In this document: piece after piece, positions 1-6,933 of the stretch
Position numbering within the stretch: position 1 is the first letter of the stretch
Layout of the letters: every line of letters starts with the position of its first letter
Source of the DNA: WHSW01 sp963749365
GTDB lineage: Bacteria > Actinomycetota > Thermoleophilia > Solirubrobacterales > 70-9
Direction: 5' to 3'
Length of the DNA stretch: 64,000 nucleotides
NCBI GenBank assembly: GCA_963749365.1
Contig: CAVVME010000003.1
Location: 868,001 to 932,000 of the forward strand
Made by a program: the position numbers and the translations under genes
The notes under the pieces: model-generated
Databases searched by the model: none
What the model was told of the DNA's origin: nothing
What the model saw: only the letters and a program-made list of their open reading frames with translations

Positions 1-608
1 CGGCCCGTGGCGACCTGGAAGACCCCCTCGGGCAGCCCGCACTCGGCGAGCATCTCGGCGAGCAGGATCGAGGTCAACGGAGTCACCTCGGAAGGCTTCA
101 GGACGACTGAGTTGCCAGCCGCGAGAGCCGGGATGCAGTCGCCGAACGAGTTGTTGAGCGGGAAGTTCCAGGGCCCGATCACGCCGATCACGCCGAGCGG
201 CGCGTAGCGGACAACGAGCTTGCGGCCCCGGGCCAGCGGCGAGGCCGTCTCGATCTGCTCGTCGGCAAGGTAGGCGGGTGCCTGGCGGGCCCAGAACTCG
301 AGCGCGATCATCCCGTAGGCGAGCTCGGTGAACTGGGTCTCGTCGGCCGGGCGGCCGGTCTCGGCGCAGATCGTCTCCACCACCCGCGCCGCGTTGGCGA
401 CCAGCCAGCGGCGCGCGGCGAGCAGCAGCTCGGCGCGCGCTTCGAAGCCGGCCTCGGCCCAGGCCGGCTGGGCGGCCCGGGCGGCCGCGACCAGCGCCCG
501 GACCTCGTCGGCGGTGAGCTCGGGTACCGTGGCGATCGTCTCCCCGATCGCCGGGTTCTCGACCTCGATCACGCTCCCGGTCGCGGTGCCGTCTGCGCCG
601 CCGGCCAT
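1..608 (-). CDS. Aldehyde dehydrogenase, N-terminal part (runs off the left edge)
   Basis: This is the N-terminal ~202 residues of an NAD(P)-dependent aldehyde dehydrogenase; the catalytic Cys and Glu would lie beyond base 1. The reverse strand from the ATG at 608 reads a typical lead-in (VENPAIGETIATVPELT), an ARAAQPAWAE helix, then the Rossmann-fold signature of the family, GVIGPWNFPLNNSFGD, followed by NSVVLKPSEVTPLTS, which binds the cofactor. Such enzymes oxidise aliphatic or aromatic aldehydes to acids; the substrate cannot be told from this part. The start is the first ATG in frame; the frameshifted RDD gene lies immediately upstream on the same strand. Confidence 0.9.
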   Translation of the reverse strand, partial: MAGGADGTATGSVIEVENPAIGETIATVPELTADEVRALVAAARAAQPAWAEAGFEARAELLLAARRWLVANAARVVETICAETGRPADETQFTELAYGMIALEFWARQAPAYLADEQIETASPLARGRKLVVRYAPLGVIGVIGPWNFPLNNSFGDCIPALAAGNSVVLKPSEVTPLTSILLAEMLAECGLPEGVFQVATG

Positions 609-619
609 CGGCGAGGAGT

Positions 620-1589
620 CTATTCGGCCTCCGTGCCCTTCGCCTGTCGCCCAGGGCGCGATCTCGGGATTGACGGCGATCACGTCCGTGCCCGCGCGGC
701 GATCCGGCCCAGCCGCGGCGGTCATCGCGCGTGAGTATGCCGAGGAATCCGAGACCGAGCGGGATCGCCGCCAGGACGACGCCGCCGAGGCGCCGCCATG
801 CGCGGCGAAATCCGAGCCTCCGCGAGCCGTCGTAGTCCTCGACCTCGGATCGAGAGAAAGCGCATCCCCGGGGTCTCACCGGCAAGCGACCAGAAGGTGA
901 GCAGGTAGGCGGACGCGGCGACGATCCATCCGACCGCCCCGAGCGCGGCGAACTCCCAGGATAAGCCGCTGTCGGCGGTGCCGAAGATCGCCGACAGCAC
1001 GGCGATGCTGAGCAGGAAGACACTGTTCAGGATCAGCAGGTCGAGCCCGAAGGCAAGGGCCCGCGTTAGCGAGCCCGACGTGCTCGGCCGGCTCAGCGCG
1101 CTGCGGCTTGCGCAGCAGCCTGCGGATGAGCCGCTCCAGACCCGCGTCGAGCCGCTCGGTGATCCGCCGCACCTGGCGTCCGAGGTCGCCGATCAGCCCC
1201 ACGCCCTGGGCGGCGATCGCGGCCCGGACCTCGGGCGCCTCGGCGATCCGCTCGACCAGCCGCTGGGCCTCGTCGGAGGCGAGCAGGTGATCCCAGACGT
1301 CGTCGACCAGCTCGGAGTCGAGCACCTTGACCGCCGCCCGCTCGACCGCGGGGCTGGAGAGGGTTCGCTCGAGCGCCTCCTGCGCCGCCTCGCTCTCGAG
1401 CACGCGGACGATCGCGCGCTCGACCGCCGGGCTCTCGAGCGCCCGCACGATCGCCTCCTCGGTCGTGCGCTCGACCGCCTCGTCGATTCCGGTCGCCGCG
1501 GCCATCCGCTCGGCCCCCCGAGCGCCGGCACCGAGCAGGCTCGCGAGCGGCGAGCGTGACCGGGGCGGCTGATCGGGCGTCGGCGGCAT
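620..1589 (-). pseudogene. RDD-family membrane protein, disrupted by three frameshifts
   Basis: The reading starts at the ATG at 1589 (MPPTPDQPPRSRSP) and gives a helical region rich in repeated ALESPAVERAIV/VLDSELV-type heptads, ending LIRRLLRKPQRAEPAEH. The frame then changes near 1070-1090 into SLTRALAFGLDLLIL, a transmembrane segment typical of RDD proteins, through LTFWSLAGETPGMRFLSIR (the RDD signature). It changes again near 850 into EDYDGSRRLGFRRAW and a last membrane segment, and again near 705 into DRRAGTDVIAVNPE, which matches the usual RDD C-terminus. Each switch is explained by one extra base beside a G. The true stop is uncertain; a TAG at 622-620 is in another frame. RDD proteins are small integral membrane proteins, some linked to ion or solute transport. 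Confidence 0.75.
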
Positions 1590-1634
1590 CCGCCCGGCAA
1601 TGGTCGCGTCCGCGACGGTCGGAACCATGCCCGC

Positions 1635-2750
1635 GTGCGCACGGCCGTGATCTCCGACCTCCACCTCGGGCTCGGCAGCGGCGGTGACCTGCTGCGCCGC
1701 GCGAGCTTCCGGGAGCTGCTGCTGGCGGAGCTCGAGGATGTCCAGCGGCTGGTCCTGCTCGGCGACGTGCTCGAGCTCCGCGACCGCCCGCTGGCCGAGG
1801 TGCTCGACGCCTGCGCCCCCGCCCTGGCCGGGATCGGCGACGCGTTCGCCGGGCGCGAGCTGGTGATCGTGCCCGGCAACCACGACCACCACCTGATCGA
1901 GCCCTGGCTCGAGCGCCGGGGCTTGGACGGCTCGCCGGCGCTCGGGCTCGAGCAGGCCGGGGCCCCAGAGGGGACCGCGTTCGAGGCGGTCGCGAGCCTG
2001 GCGGCGCCCGCGCAGCCCCGCTTCGCGTATCCGGGGCTGTGGCTGCGCGAGGACGTCTACGCGACCCACGGCCACTACCTGGACCGGTTCCTGACCGTGC
2101 CCACGATCGAGCGCCTCGGGCTCGCGATCGTCGAGCGGGTGCTCGGCCTGCCGAGCGGCGGTCAGGACCCGCTCGGGCCTCCCGACGAGCGCAGCACCCA
2201 TGACGTCGAGGAGTACGAGCGAGTCCAGACCCCGGTCTACGCGTTCCTTTACGAGCTGGCGCAGGCGACCGCGGGCGGTCGCCGCCGCGACGCCAGCCCC
2301 TCGACCCGGATCTGGCAGATGCTCGGCGGCGGGGGAACGCCCTCGGCACGGCTGCGCGGCTGGCTGCTCGGCTCGGTCGCGGTCCCGGGAGCGGTCGGCG
2401 TCGCCAACCGACTCGGCCTCGGCCCGGTGCGCTCCGACCTCTCGGCCACGGCGATCGCCGAGGCGGGCTTCGAGGCGATGGCCGAGGTCGCCGAGCGGCT
2501 GGCGATCGGCGCGCGCCATCTGGTCTTCGGGCACACCCACCGGCGCGGCGGAGCGCGAGTCCATGACGAGCTGCGTCTGCTCAACACCGGGAGCTGGGTC
2601 CACTCCCCCGGCTTGCTCGGCGCGACAGCGGCCGAGAGCGCCTACTGGCCCGGCAGCATCTGCGTGATCGACGACGAGGGCGAGCCGGAGCTTCTCCACG
2701 TGCTCGACCGGCTGACTCGCGACCAGCTCGGCGCGGACGCGCCCATGTGA
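1635..2750 (+). CDS. Calcineurin-like metallophosphoesterase
   Basis: A 371-residue enzyme of the binuclear-metal phosphoesterase superfamily. The metal-binding motifs appear in the canonical order: ISDLHLG near the N-terminus (Asp, His), LLGDVLELRD, PGNHDHH, a histidine in YATHGHYLDRF, and GHTHR near residue 300. The closest architectural match is the UDP-2,3-diacylglucosamine hydrolase/YbbF-like branch, but an actinobacterium has no lipid A, so the substrate is unknown. No signal peptide is seen, so it probably acts in the cytoplasm. The GTG start at 1635 reads straight into the first motif (MRTAVISDLHLG). It is divergent from the damaged RDD gene, and its stop abuts the operator of the MerR gene downstream. 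Confidence 0.88.
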   Translation: MRTAVISDLHLGLGSGGDLLRRASFRELLLAELEDVQRLVLLGDVLELRDRPLAEVLDACAPALAGIGDAFAGRELVIVPGNHDHHLIEPWLERRGLDGSPALGLEQAGAPEGTAFEAVASLAAPAQPRFAYPGLWLREDVYATHGHYLDRFLTVPTIERLGLAIVERVLGLPSGGQDPLGPPDERSTHDVEEYERVQTPVYAFLYELAQATAGGRRRDASPSTRIWQMLGGGGTPSARLRGWLLGSVAVPGAVGVANRLGLGPVRSDLSATAIAEAGFEAMAEVAERLAIGARHLVFGHTHRRGGARVHDELRLLNTGSWVHSPGLLGATAAESAYWPGSICVIDDEGEPELLHVLDRLTRDQLGADAPM

Positions 2751-2767
2751 CATCTGCCGATGTCACA
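2746..2767. promoter_or_regulatory. Palindromic operator upstream of the MerR gene
   Basis: A perfect inverted repeat of TGTGACAT, six bases, then ATGTCACA, overlapping the stop of the phosphoesterase gene and lying 25 bp before the MerR start codon. A -10-like TAGAAT follows at 2775-2780, so a bound dimer would sit over or just upstream of the promoter core. The same 8-6-8 design recurs at 4468-4489. The symmetry is visible in the sequence; binding by the adjacent MerR protein is inferred. Confidence 0.7.
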
Positions 2768-2791
2768 CCGCGCCTAGAATCCACCCCGAAG

Positions 2792-3538
2792 ATGGCGGCC
2801 GACGAGCTGACGATCGACGAGCTCGCCCGACGGACGGGGATGACCGTGCGCAACATCCGCGCCCATCAGTCGCGCGCCCTTCTGCCTCCGCCCCAGGTCC
2901 GCGGCCGGACCGGCTATTACGGTCCCGAGCACGAGCGGCGGATCGAGTTGATCCGCGAGCTGCAGGCCGACGGGTTCAAGCTCGAGGCGATCTCGCGCCT
3001 GCTCGAGAGCGCCGGCGGCTCCACCGAAGAGGTGCTCAGGTTCACCCGCGCGGTCAAGGCGCCGTTCGAGGACGAGCAGCCCCAGATCGTCAGCGCCGCC
3101 GAGCTGGCGGAGCGCTGGCAAGCCGGCGAGGCGGCGGCGCCGCGGCTGCTGCGCAAGGCCGAGCGACTCGGCATCCTGCGGCCCCTCCCCGACGGCAACT
3201 ACGAGGAGCTGAGCCCGACTCTGGGCCGGGCGAGCGCCGAGCTTGCGGCGCTCGGGATCCCCGCCGAGGCGGCGCTCGAGGTGGCCGGGGAGATCCGCAA
3301 GCACGCCGGGGCGGTGGCGAAGGCGTTCGTGGAGCTGTTCGTGCAGCGGGTCTGGAAGCCGTTCGAGGACGAGGGCCGTCCCGAGCATGACCTGCCCGAG
3401 GTGCGCGAGGCGCTCGAGCGCCTGCGACCGCTCGCCTCCGACGCGCTGCTGGCGATGTTCCAGCTCGTGATGACCGAGTCGGTCGAGAAGCAGGTCGGCC
3501 GCGAGGCCGAGCGGATCCGCAAGCGACGGTCCCGCTGA
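2792..3538 (+). CDS. MerR-family transcriptional regulator
   Basis: A 248-residue regulator. Residues ~6-75 form the MerR winged helix-turn-helix (TIDELARRTGMTVRNIRAHQ, then GRTGYYGPEHERRIELIREL), followed by a helical dimerisation region. The long C-terminal part is predicted all-helical and holds no obvious metal-binding cysteines, which argues against a metal sensor and fits regulators of lipid or stress genes. I chose the ATG at 2792 over an in-frame GTG at 2747 because the latter lies inside the palindromic operator. Location beside a hydrolase, an acyl-CoA dehydrogenase and an SCP2 protein, and the shared palindrome, suggest it controls acyl-CoA metabolism and its own gene (inference). 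Confidence 0.85.
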   Translation: MAADELTIDELARRTGMTVRNIRAHQSRALLPPPQVRGRTGYYGPEHERRIELIRELQADGFKLEAISRLLESAGGSTEEVLRFTRAVKAPFEDEQPQIVSAAELAERWQAGEAAAPRLLRKAERLGILRPLPDGNYEELSPTLGRASAELAALGIPAEAALEVAGEIRKHAGAVAKAFVELFVQRVWKPFEDEGRPEHDLPEVREALERLRPLASDALLAMFQLVMTESVEKQVGREAERIRKRRSR

Positions 3539-3542
3539 CGTC

Positions 3543-4439
3543 TTAGGTCGTTCCGACGAGGAGCCGCTCGTGCATCGTCTCAGTGTCGAGCTCGGCGGGC
3601 TCGGTCGCGGCGATGAACTCGGTCAGCAAGCGGGCGAACTCGAGTGGCCGCTCGAGCTGGGGGAAGTGGCCGGCGTTCTCGAACAGCTCCAGGCGGCTGC
3701 CCGGCATCGCCTCGTGAGCGGCGCGGGCATGCTCGACGGGGATGATCGGGTCGGCCGCGCCCCAGACGATCAGCGAGGGCATCGACGCTGCCAGATAGAG
3801 GCGGTCGAGCGCGCTCACCCGCTGCCCGCCGGGATCGAGCACCGCACGCATCGTGTGGATGAACGCCGAGCGCGCCTCGGCATCGTTGAGCGAGGCATAC
3901 CCACGGGCGAACTCGTCGAGGTCGGTCCCGAGCTTCAGCCGCAGGAGTCCGAGCGCGCCGGCGACGGCTTCGCCCACGGCGAGCAGTCGCGAGTGCACGA
4001 GCAGCGGCAGGACCAGCTCCGAGCCGGGCAGGGTCGCGGCGCGGAGCAGCGGATGGACCTCGCGCCCGAGCCCGCCGCTGGAGACGAGCACGAGGCGCTC
4101 GCAGCGCTCCGGGAACTGATACGCGAACTGCATCGCGATCCCGCCGCCGAGCGAGTGACCGACGATCGTCGCCCGCTCGTGACCGAGCGCGATCATCGTG
4201 TCGCGGATCGCGCTCGCGTAGGCGCCGAGCGAGTAGTCGCCGCGCGGTTTCGCCGACTCGCCGTGGCCGAGCAGGTCGGGCGCGAGCACGGTGTGCTCGG
4301 CGACCAGATGCTCGATCGCGGGGTCCCACTGGTCCGAGCGGCCGGTGATCCCGTGGATCAGGACCACCAACGGGCCCTCGCCGCGATGGCGAAAGCAGAC
4401 CCGATGGCCGTGCAGCTCGATCTCTTCGTGCGTTGACAT
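3543..4439 (-). CDS. Alpha/beta-fold hydrolase
   Basis: A 298-residue serine hydrolase of the alpha/beta-hydrolase fold (MhpC/haloperoxidase-like). Visible elements are the oxyanion-loop HGITGRSDQW, the nucleophile elbow GHSLGGG (Ser), the acid in WGAADPIIPVEHA and the base in ENAGHFPQLERP, so the catalytic triad is complete. The cap region between residues ~140 and 210 is hydrophobic and probably shapes an acyl or aromatic substrate pocket. The ATG start lies at 4439, and the -35 box of the divergent acyl-CoA dehydrogenase promoter overlaps it. Convergent with the MerR gene, whose stop is 4 bp away. Exact substrate unknown. Confidence 0.88.
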   Translation of the reverse strand: MSTHEEIELHGHRVCFRHRGEGPLVVLIHGITGRSDQWDPAIEHLVAEHTVLAPDLLGHGESAKPRGDYSLGAYASAIRDTMIALGHERATIVGHSLGGGIAMQFAYQFPERCERLVLVSSGGLGREVHPLLRAATLPGSELVLPLLVHSRLLAVGEAVAGALGLLRLKLGTDLDEFARGYASLNDAEARSAFIHTMRAVLDPGGQRVSALDRLYLAASMPSLIVWGAADPIIPVEHARAAHEAMPGSRLELFENAGHFPQLERPLEFARLLTEFIAATEPAELDTETMHERLLVGTT

Positions 4440-4461
4440 CGACTCGGATAACCCCTACTCT
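4433..4461 (+). promoter_or_regulatory. Sigma-70-type promoter of the acyl-CoA dehydrogenase gene
   Basis: TTGACA at 4433-4438 and TACTCT at 4456-4461 are separated by 17 bp, close to the housekeeping consensus. Transcription would start near 4468, the first base of the palindrome at 4468-4489, so a protein bound there should block transcription. Confidence 0.6.
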
Positions 4462-4467
4462 GCGCGA

Positions 4468-4489
4468 TGTTACATCACTCGATGTCGTA
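4468..4489. promoter_or_regulatory. Second copy of the MerR-type palindrome
   Basis: TGTTACAT, six bases, ATGTCGTA: the same length, spacing and core (TGTkACAT-N6-ATGTCryA) as the perfect palindrome at 2746-2767 before the MerR gene. It lies between the divergent hydrolase and acyl-CoA dehydrogenase genes, just downstream of the predicted promoter and upstream of the GGGAG ribosome-binding site at 4492-4496. A role as an operator for the neighbouring MerR protein is inferred. Confidence 0.6.
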
Positions 4490-4506
4490 TCGGGAGCAAG
4501 CGAGAC

Positions 4507-5784
4507 TTGAACGCGAGCACCACCGAGGACCTGGTCGAGGAAGCCGCCGGCGGGCCCGCCCAGGACCCCGGCCCCGCCTTCAGCCTCGAGCTGACCCAGG
4601 ACCAGAAGGACATCCGCGACTGGGTTCACGGCTTCGCCGCCGACGTCGTCCGACCCGCGGCGGCGGAGTGGGACGAACGCGAGGAGACTCCGTGGCCGGT
4701 GATCCAGGAGGCGGCGAAGATCGGCCTCTACGGCTACGAGGGGCTGGCCCAGTTCTGGTTCGACCAGTCCGGGCTGACGCTGCCGCTGGTCAACGAGGAG
4801 TTGTTCTGGGGCGACGGCGGGATCGGGATGTCGATCATGGGGACCTCGCTGGCGGTCGCGGCGATCTTCGGCCAGGGCACCCCCGAGCAGACCGCCGAGT
4901 GGATCCCGCGCTGCTTCGGGACCGCCGACGAGCCGAAGGTTGCGGCCTTCTGCTCCTCCGAGCCCGACGCCGGCTCGGACGTCGCCGCGATCCGCACCGG
5001 CGCCCGCCACGATGAGGCGGCCGACGGGTGGGTGATCAACGGGCAGAAGGCGTGGGCGACGAACGGAGGGATCGCCGACGTGCACGTGGTGATCGCCTCG
5101 GTCGACCGCGAGCTCGGCTCGCGCGGGCACGCCGCGTTCGTGATCCCACCGGGGACGAAGGGATGCGAGCAGGGAGCGAAGGTGCGCAAGCACGGCCTGC
5201 GCGCCTCGCACACCGCCGACGTCCACCTTGACGACTGCCGGGTCCCCGGCTCGTGCCTGCTCGGAGGCAAGGAGCGCCTCGACGAGCGGCTCGCCCGGGC
5301 CCGCGAGGGCAAGCGCAGCCAGTCGCAGGCCGCGATGCAGACCTTCGAGGCCAGTCGCCCGACGGTCGGCGCGCAGGCGCTCGGGATTGCGCGCGCCGCC
5401 TACGAGTACGCGCTCGAGTACGCAAAGGAGCGACGGCAGTTCGGCCGCGCGATCATCGAGAACCAGGCGATCGCGTTCACGCTCGCCGACATCGGGACCG
5501 AGATCGACGCCGCGCGGCTGCTCGTCTGGCGGGCGGCGTGGATGGGTCGCAACCAGGTCCCGTTCACGCACGCAGAGGGCTCGATGTCAAAGCTGAAGGC
5601 CGGCGAGGTGGCGACCTGGGCCACGGAGCGTGCGATCCAGATCCTCGGCGGGAACGGCTACACGCGCGAGTTCCCGGTCGAGCGAATGCACCGCGACGCG
5701 AAGATCTACGACATCTTCGAGGGCACGTCAGAGATCCAGCGGCTGGTGATCTCGCGAGCGATCTCGGGCGTGCAGGTGAAGTAG
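4507..5784 (+). CDS. Acyl-CoA dehydrogenase
   Basis: A 425-residue FAD enzyme that introduces the alpha-beta double bond in acyl-CoA. N-terminal helices (ELTQDQKDIRDWVHGFA) are followed by the FAD/substrate loop CSSEPDAGSDVAA and NGQKAWATNGG, then by the C-terminal helical domain with ERRQFGRAIIENQAIAF and ILGGNGYTREFPVERM. The catalytic base is the Glu in IFEGTSEIQ, about residue 405, as in medium- and short-chain enzymes. A TTG start at 4507 is preferred because GGGAG lies 10 bp upstream and in-frame codons further up run through the promoter and operator. The SCP2 protein follows 45 bp downstream, probably in the same transcript. Confidence 0.92.
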   Translation: MNASTTEDLVEEAAGGPAQDPGPAFSLELTQDQKDIRDWVHGFAADVVRPAAAEWDEREETPWPVIQEAAKIGLYGYEGLAQFWFDQSGLTLPLVNEELFWGDGGIGMSIMGTSLAVAAIFGQGTPEQTAEWIPRCFGTADEPKVAAFCSSEPDAGSDVAAIRTGARHDEAADGWVINGQKAWATNGGIADVHVVIASVDRELGSRGHAAFVIPPGTKGCEQGAKVRKHGLRASHTADVHLDDCRVPGSCLLGGKERLDERLARAREGKRSQSQAAMQTFEASRPTVGAQALGIARAAYEYALEYAKERRQFGRAIIENQAIAFTLADIGTEIDAARLLVWRAAWMGRNQVPFTHAEGSMSKLKAGEVATWATERAIQILGGNGYTREFPVERMHRDAKIYDIFEGTSEIQRLVISRAISGVQVK

Positions 5785-5829
5785 CGCGTGCCACCGGATG
5801 AGCGGGCGGCGATCGGAGAGGAGACGGCG

Positions 5830-6300
5830 ATGAGCGAGCAGGCGGACGACGCGACGCAGGCGATCGACACCGGTCAGGTGAACGCGGAGGAGTTCGCGCG
5901 CGACCTGGCCTCGCTGACCGACAAGCAGCTCGACGAGCTGATGAGTGGCCCGCTGCGCGAGCAGATCCTCGCCGAGGTCTTCAGCCGCATGGAGCACCAC
6001 TTCCGCGGCGATGTCGCCGGTGCCACCGAGGCGGTGATCTGGTGGCGAATCGGGGGCCATGCCGACGGCGGCCATGCCGAGTACGAGACCGAGATCGCCG
6101 CCGGCGCCTGCACGGTCCGCGAGGGCTTCGCCGCCGACTCGGCCCGGGTCACGTTCACGATCGGCGGCCCGGATTTCCTCCGCCTGGTCACCGGACACGC
6201 CGCCGGGCCGATGCTGTTCATGACCGGAAAGCTGAGGATCGAGGGCGACATGATGTTCGCCGCCGGCACCGCTTCGCTGTTCAGGATCCCGAGCGGCTGA
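5830..6300 (+). CDS. SCP2 sterol-transfer-domain protein
   Basis: A 156-residue soluble protein. The central and C-terminal parts match the SCP2 lipid-binding fold: amphipathic N-terminal helices, a strand region (AVIWWRIGG... YETEIAAGACTVREG), then TFTIGGPDFLRLVTGHAAGPMLFMTGKLRIEGD, where the LFMTGKLRIEGD stretch is the family hallmark. Such proteins bind fatty acyl-CoA or sterol-like lipids in a hydrophobic tunnel. The ATG at 5830 is chosen over a GTG at 5788 because GGAGAGGAG directly precedes it. It follows the acyl-CoA dehydrogenase in one probable operon, consistent with carrying or sensing acyl substrates. Confidence 0.85.
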   Translation: MSEQADDATQAIDTGQVNAEEFARDLASLTDKQLDELMSGPLREQILAEVFSRMEHHFRGDVAGATEAVIWWRIGGHADGGHAEYETEIAAGACTVREGFAADSARVTFTIGGPDFLRLVTGHAAGPMLFMTGKLRIEGDMMFAAGTASLFRIPSG

Positions 6301-6309
6301 ACGCCGGGC

Positions 6310-6340
6310 AGCGTCGGCCCTGGGGCCCCGATCCGACGCT
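6310..6340. terminator. Hairpin between convergent genes
   Basis: AGCGTCGG (6310-6317) pairs perfectly with CCGACGCT (6333-6340), with a GC-rich inner loop. It lies between the convergent stops at 6300 and 6348 and has no U-tract, so it is a possible bidirectional terminator. Confidence 0.4.
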
Positions 6341-6347
6341 CGGCGAG

Positions 6348-6872
6348 TCAGAGGGACAGAGGCTCCTCCTCAGCCTCGCGCACCGTCTCTGAGACGCACT
6401 TTCCGAACGCGTTGCGCTGGTTGTGGTTCGAGCCGTAGTTCTCGGCGAACCCCTCCGGATCGGCGTTGCGCTCGGCCCGGCACGCCTGGGCGGCGTTCTG
6501 AAACTCCTCGACCACCTCGTCGACCGCCTGCTCGCGCACCGTGGCGCTGACGCACTTGCCGTGCGCGTTCGGGTCGCTGCCCCACGCCTCTGCGAACGCC
6601 GCCGGGTCCGCCTCGCGGTCCGCCTTGCACTGCTGCGAGGCATTGCGGATCGTGTCGCCGACCTGAGCACGGTTGGCGCGCTTGCACTCGCGCATCGCGT
6701 GCTTGCCGTAGGTCGCCTTGAAGGCCGCCTTGTCGGCGTGCTTCTCGGCCTGGCAGAGCTTCGCTGCGATCTGGTTGGGCTTCGGCAGGCCAGGCTTCGC
6801 GATCCCGGTGCCCGCAACACCCAGCGACCCCGCCAATACCGCAACGATCCCGATCGTCGTCACACGCTTCAT
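6348..6872 (-). CDS. Secreted protein with three Cys-containing repeats
   Basis: A 174-residue exported protein of unknown function. Residues 1-25 are a signal peptide (KR, then VAVLAGSLGVAGTGIA). The mature part has three related ~40-residue units of the pattern C-x-A-[ED]-[KR]-x-A-D-x-x-x-F-x-x-x-[YW]-G, each followed by a second Cys (ECKRANRAQ, GKCVSATV, GKCVSETV). The cysteine pairs may form one disulphide per repeat. A strong AGGAGG sits 6 bp before the ATG. The leader context (GGAGG, CCGAATGAAG) is nearly the same as that of the secreted protein ending at 16830. No enzyme motif is seen. Confidence 0.7.
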   Translation of the reverse strand: MKRVTTIGIVAVLAGSLGVAGTGIAKPGLPKPNQIAAKLCQAEKHADKAAFKATYGKHAMRECKRANRAQVGDTIRNASQQCKADREADPAAFAEAWGSDPNAHGKCVSATVREQAVDEVVEEFQNAAQACRAERNADPEGFAENYGSNHNQRNAFGKCVSETVREAEEEPLSL

Positions 6873-6933
6873 TCGGTCCTCCTGATTCGGACTGTGCGTC
6901 TCTACAACGGTCGGCGCGACCCTGCGTCAGGCG

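Noticed and set aside
4291..4506. Longer acyl-CoA dehydrogenase starting at 4291
   Set aside because: It would run antisense through the hydrolase start and through the promoter and operator; the TTG at 4507 has GGGAG at the right distance.
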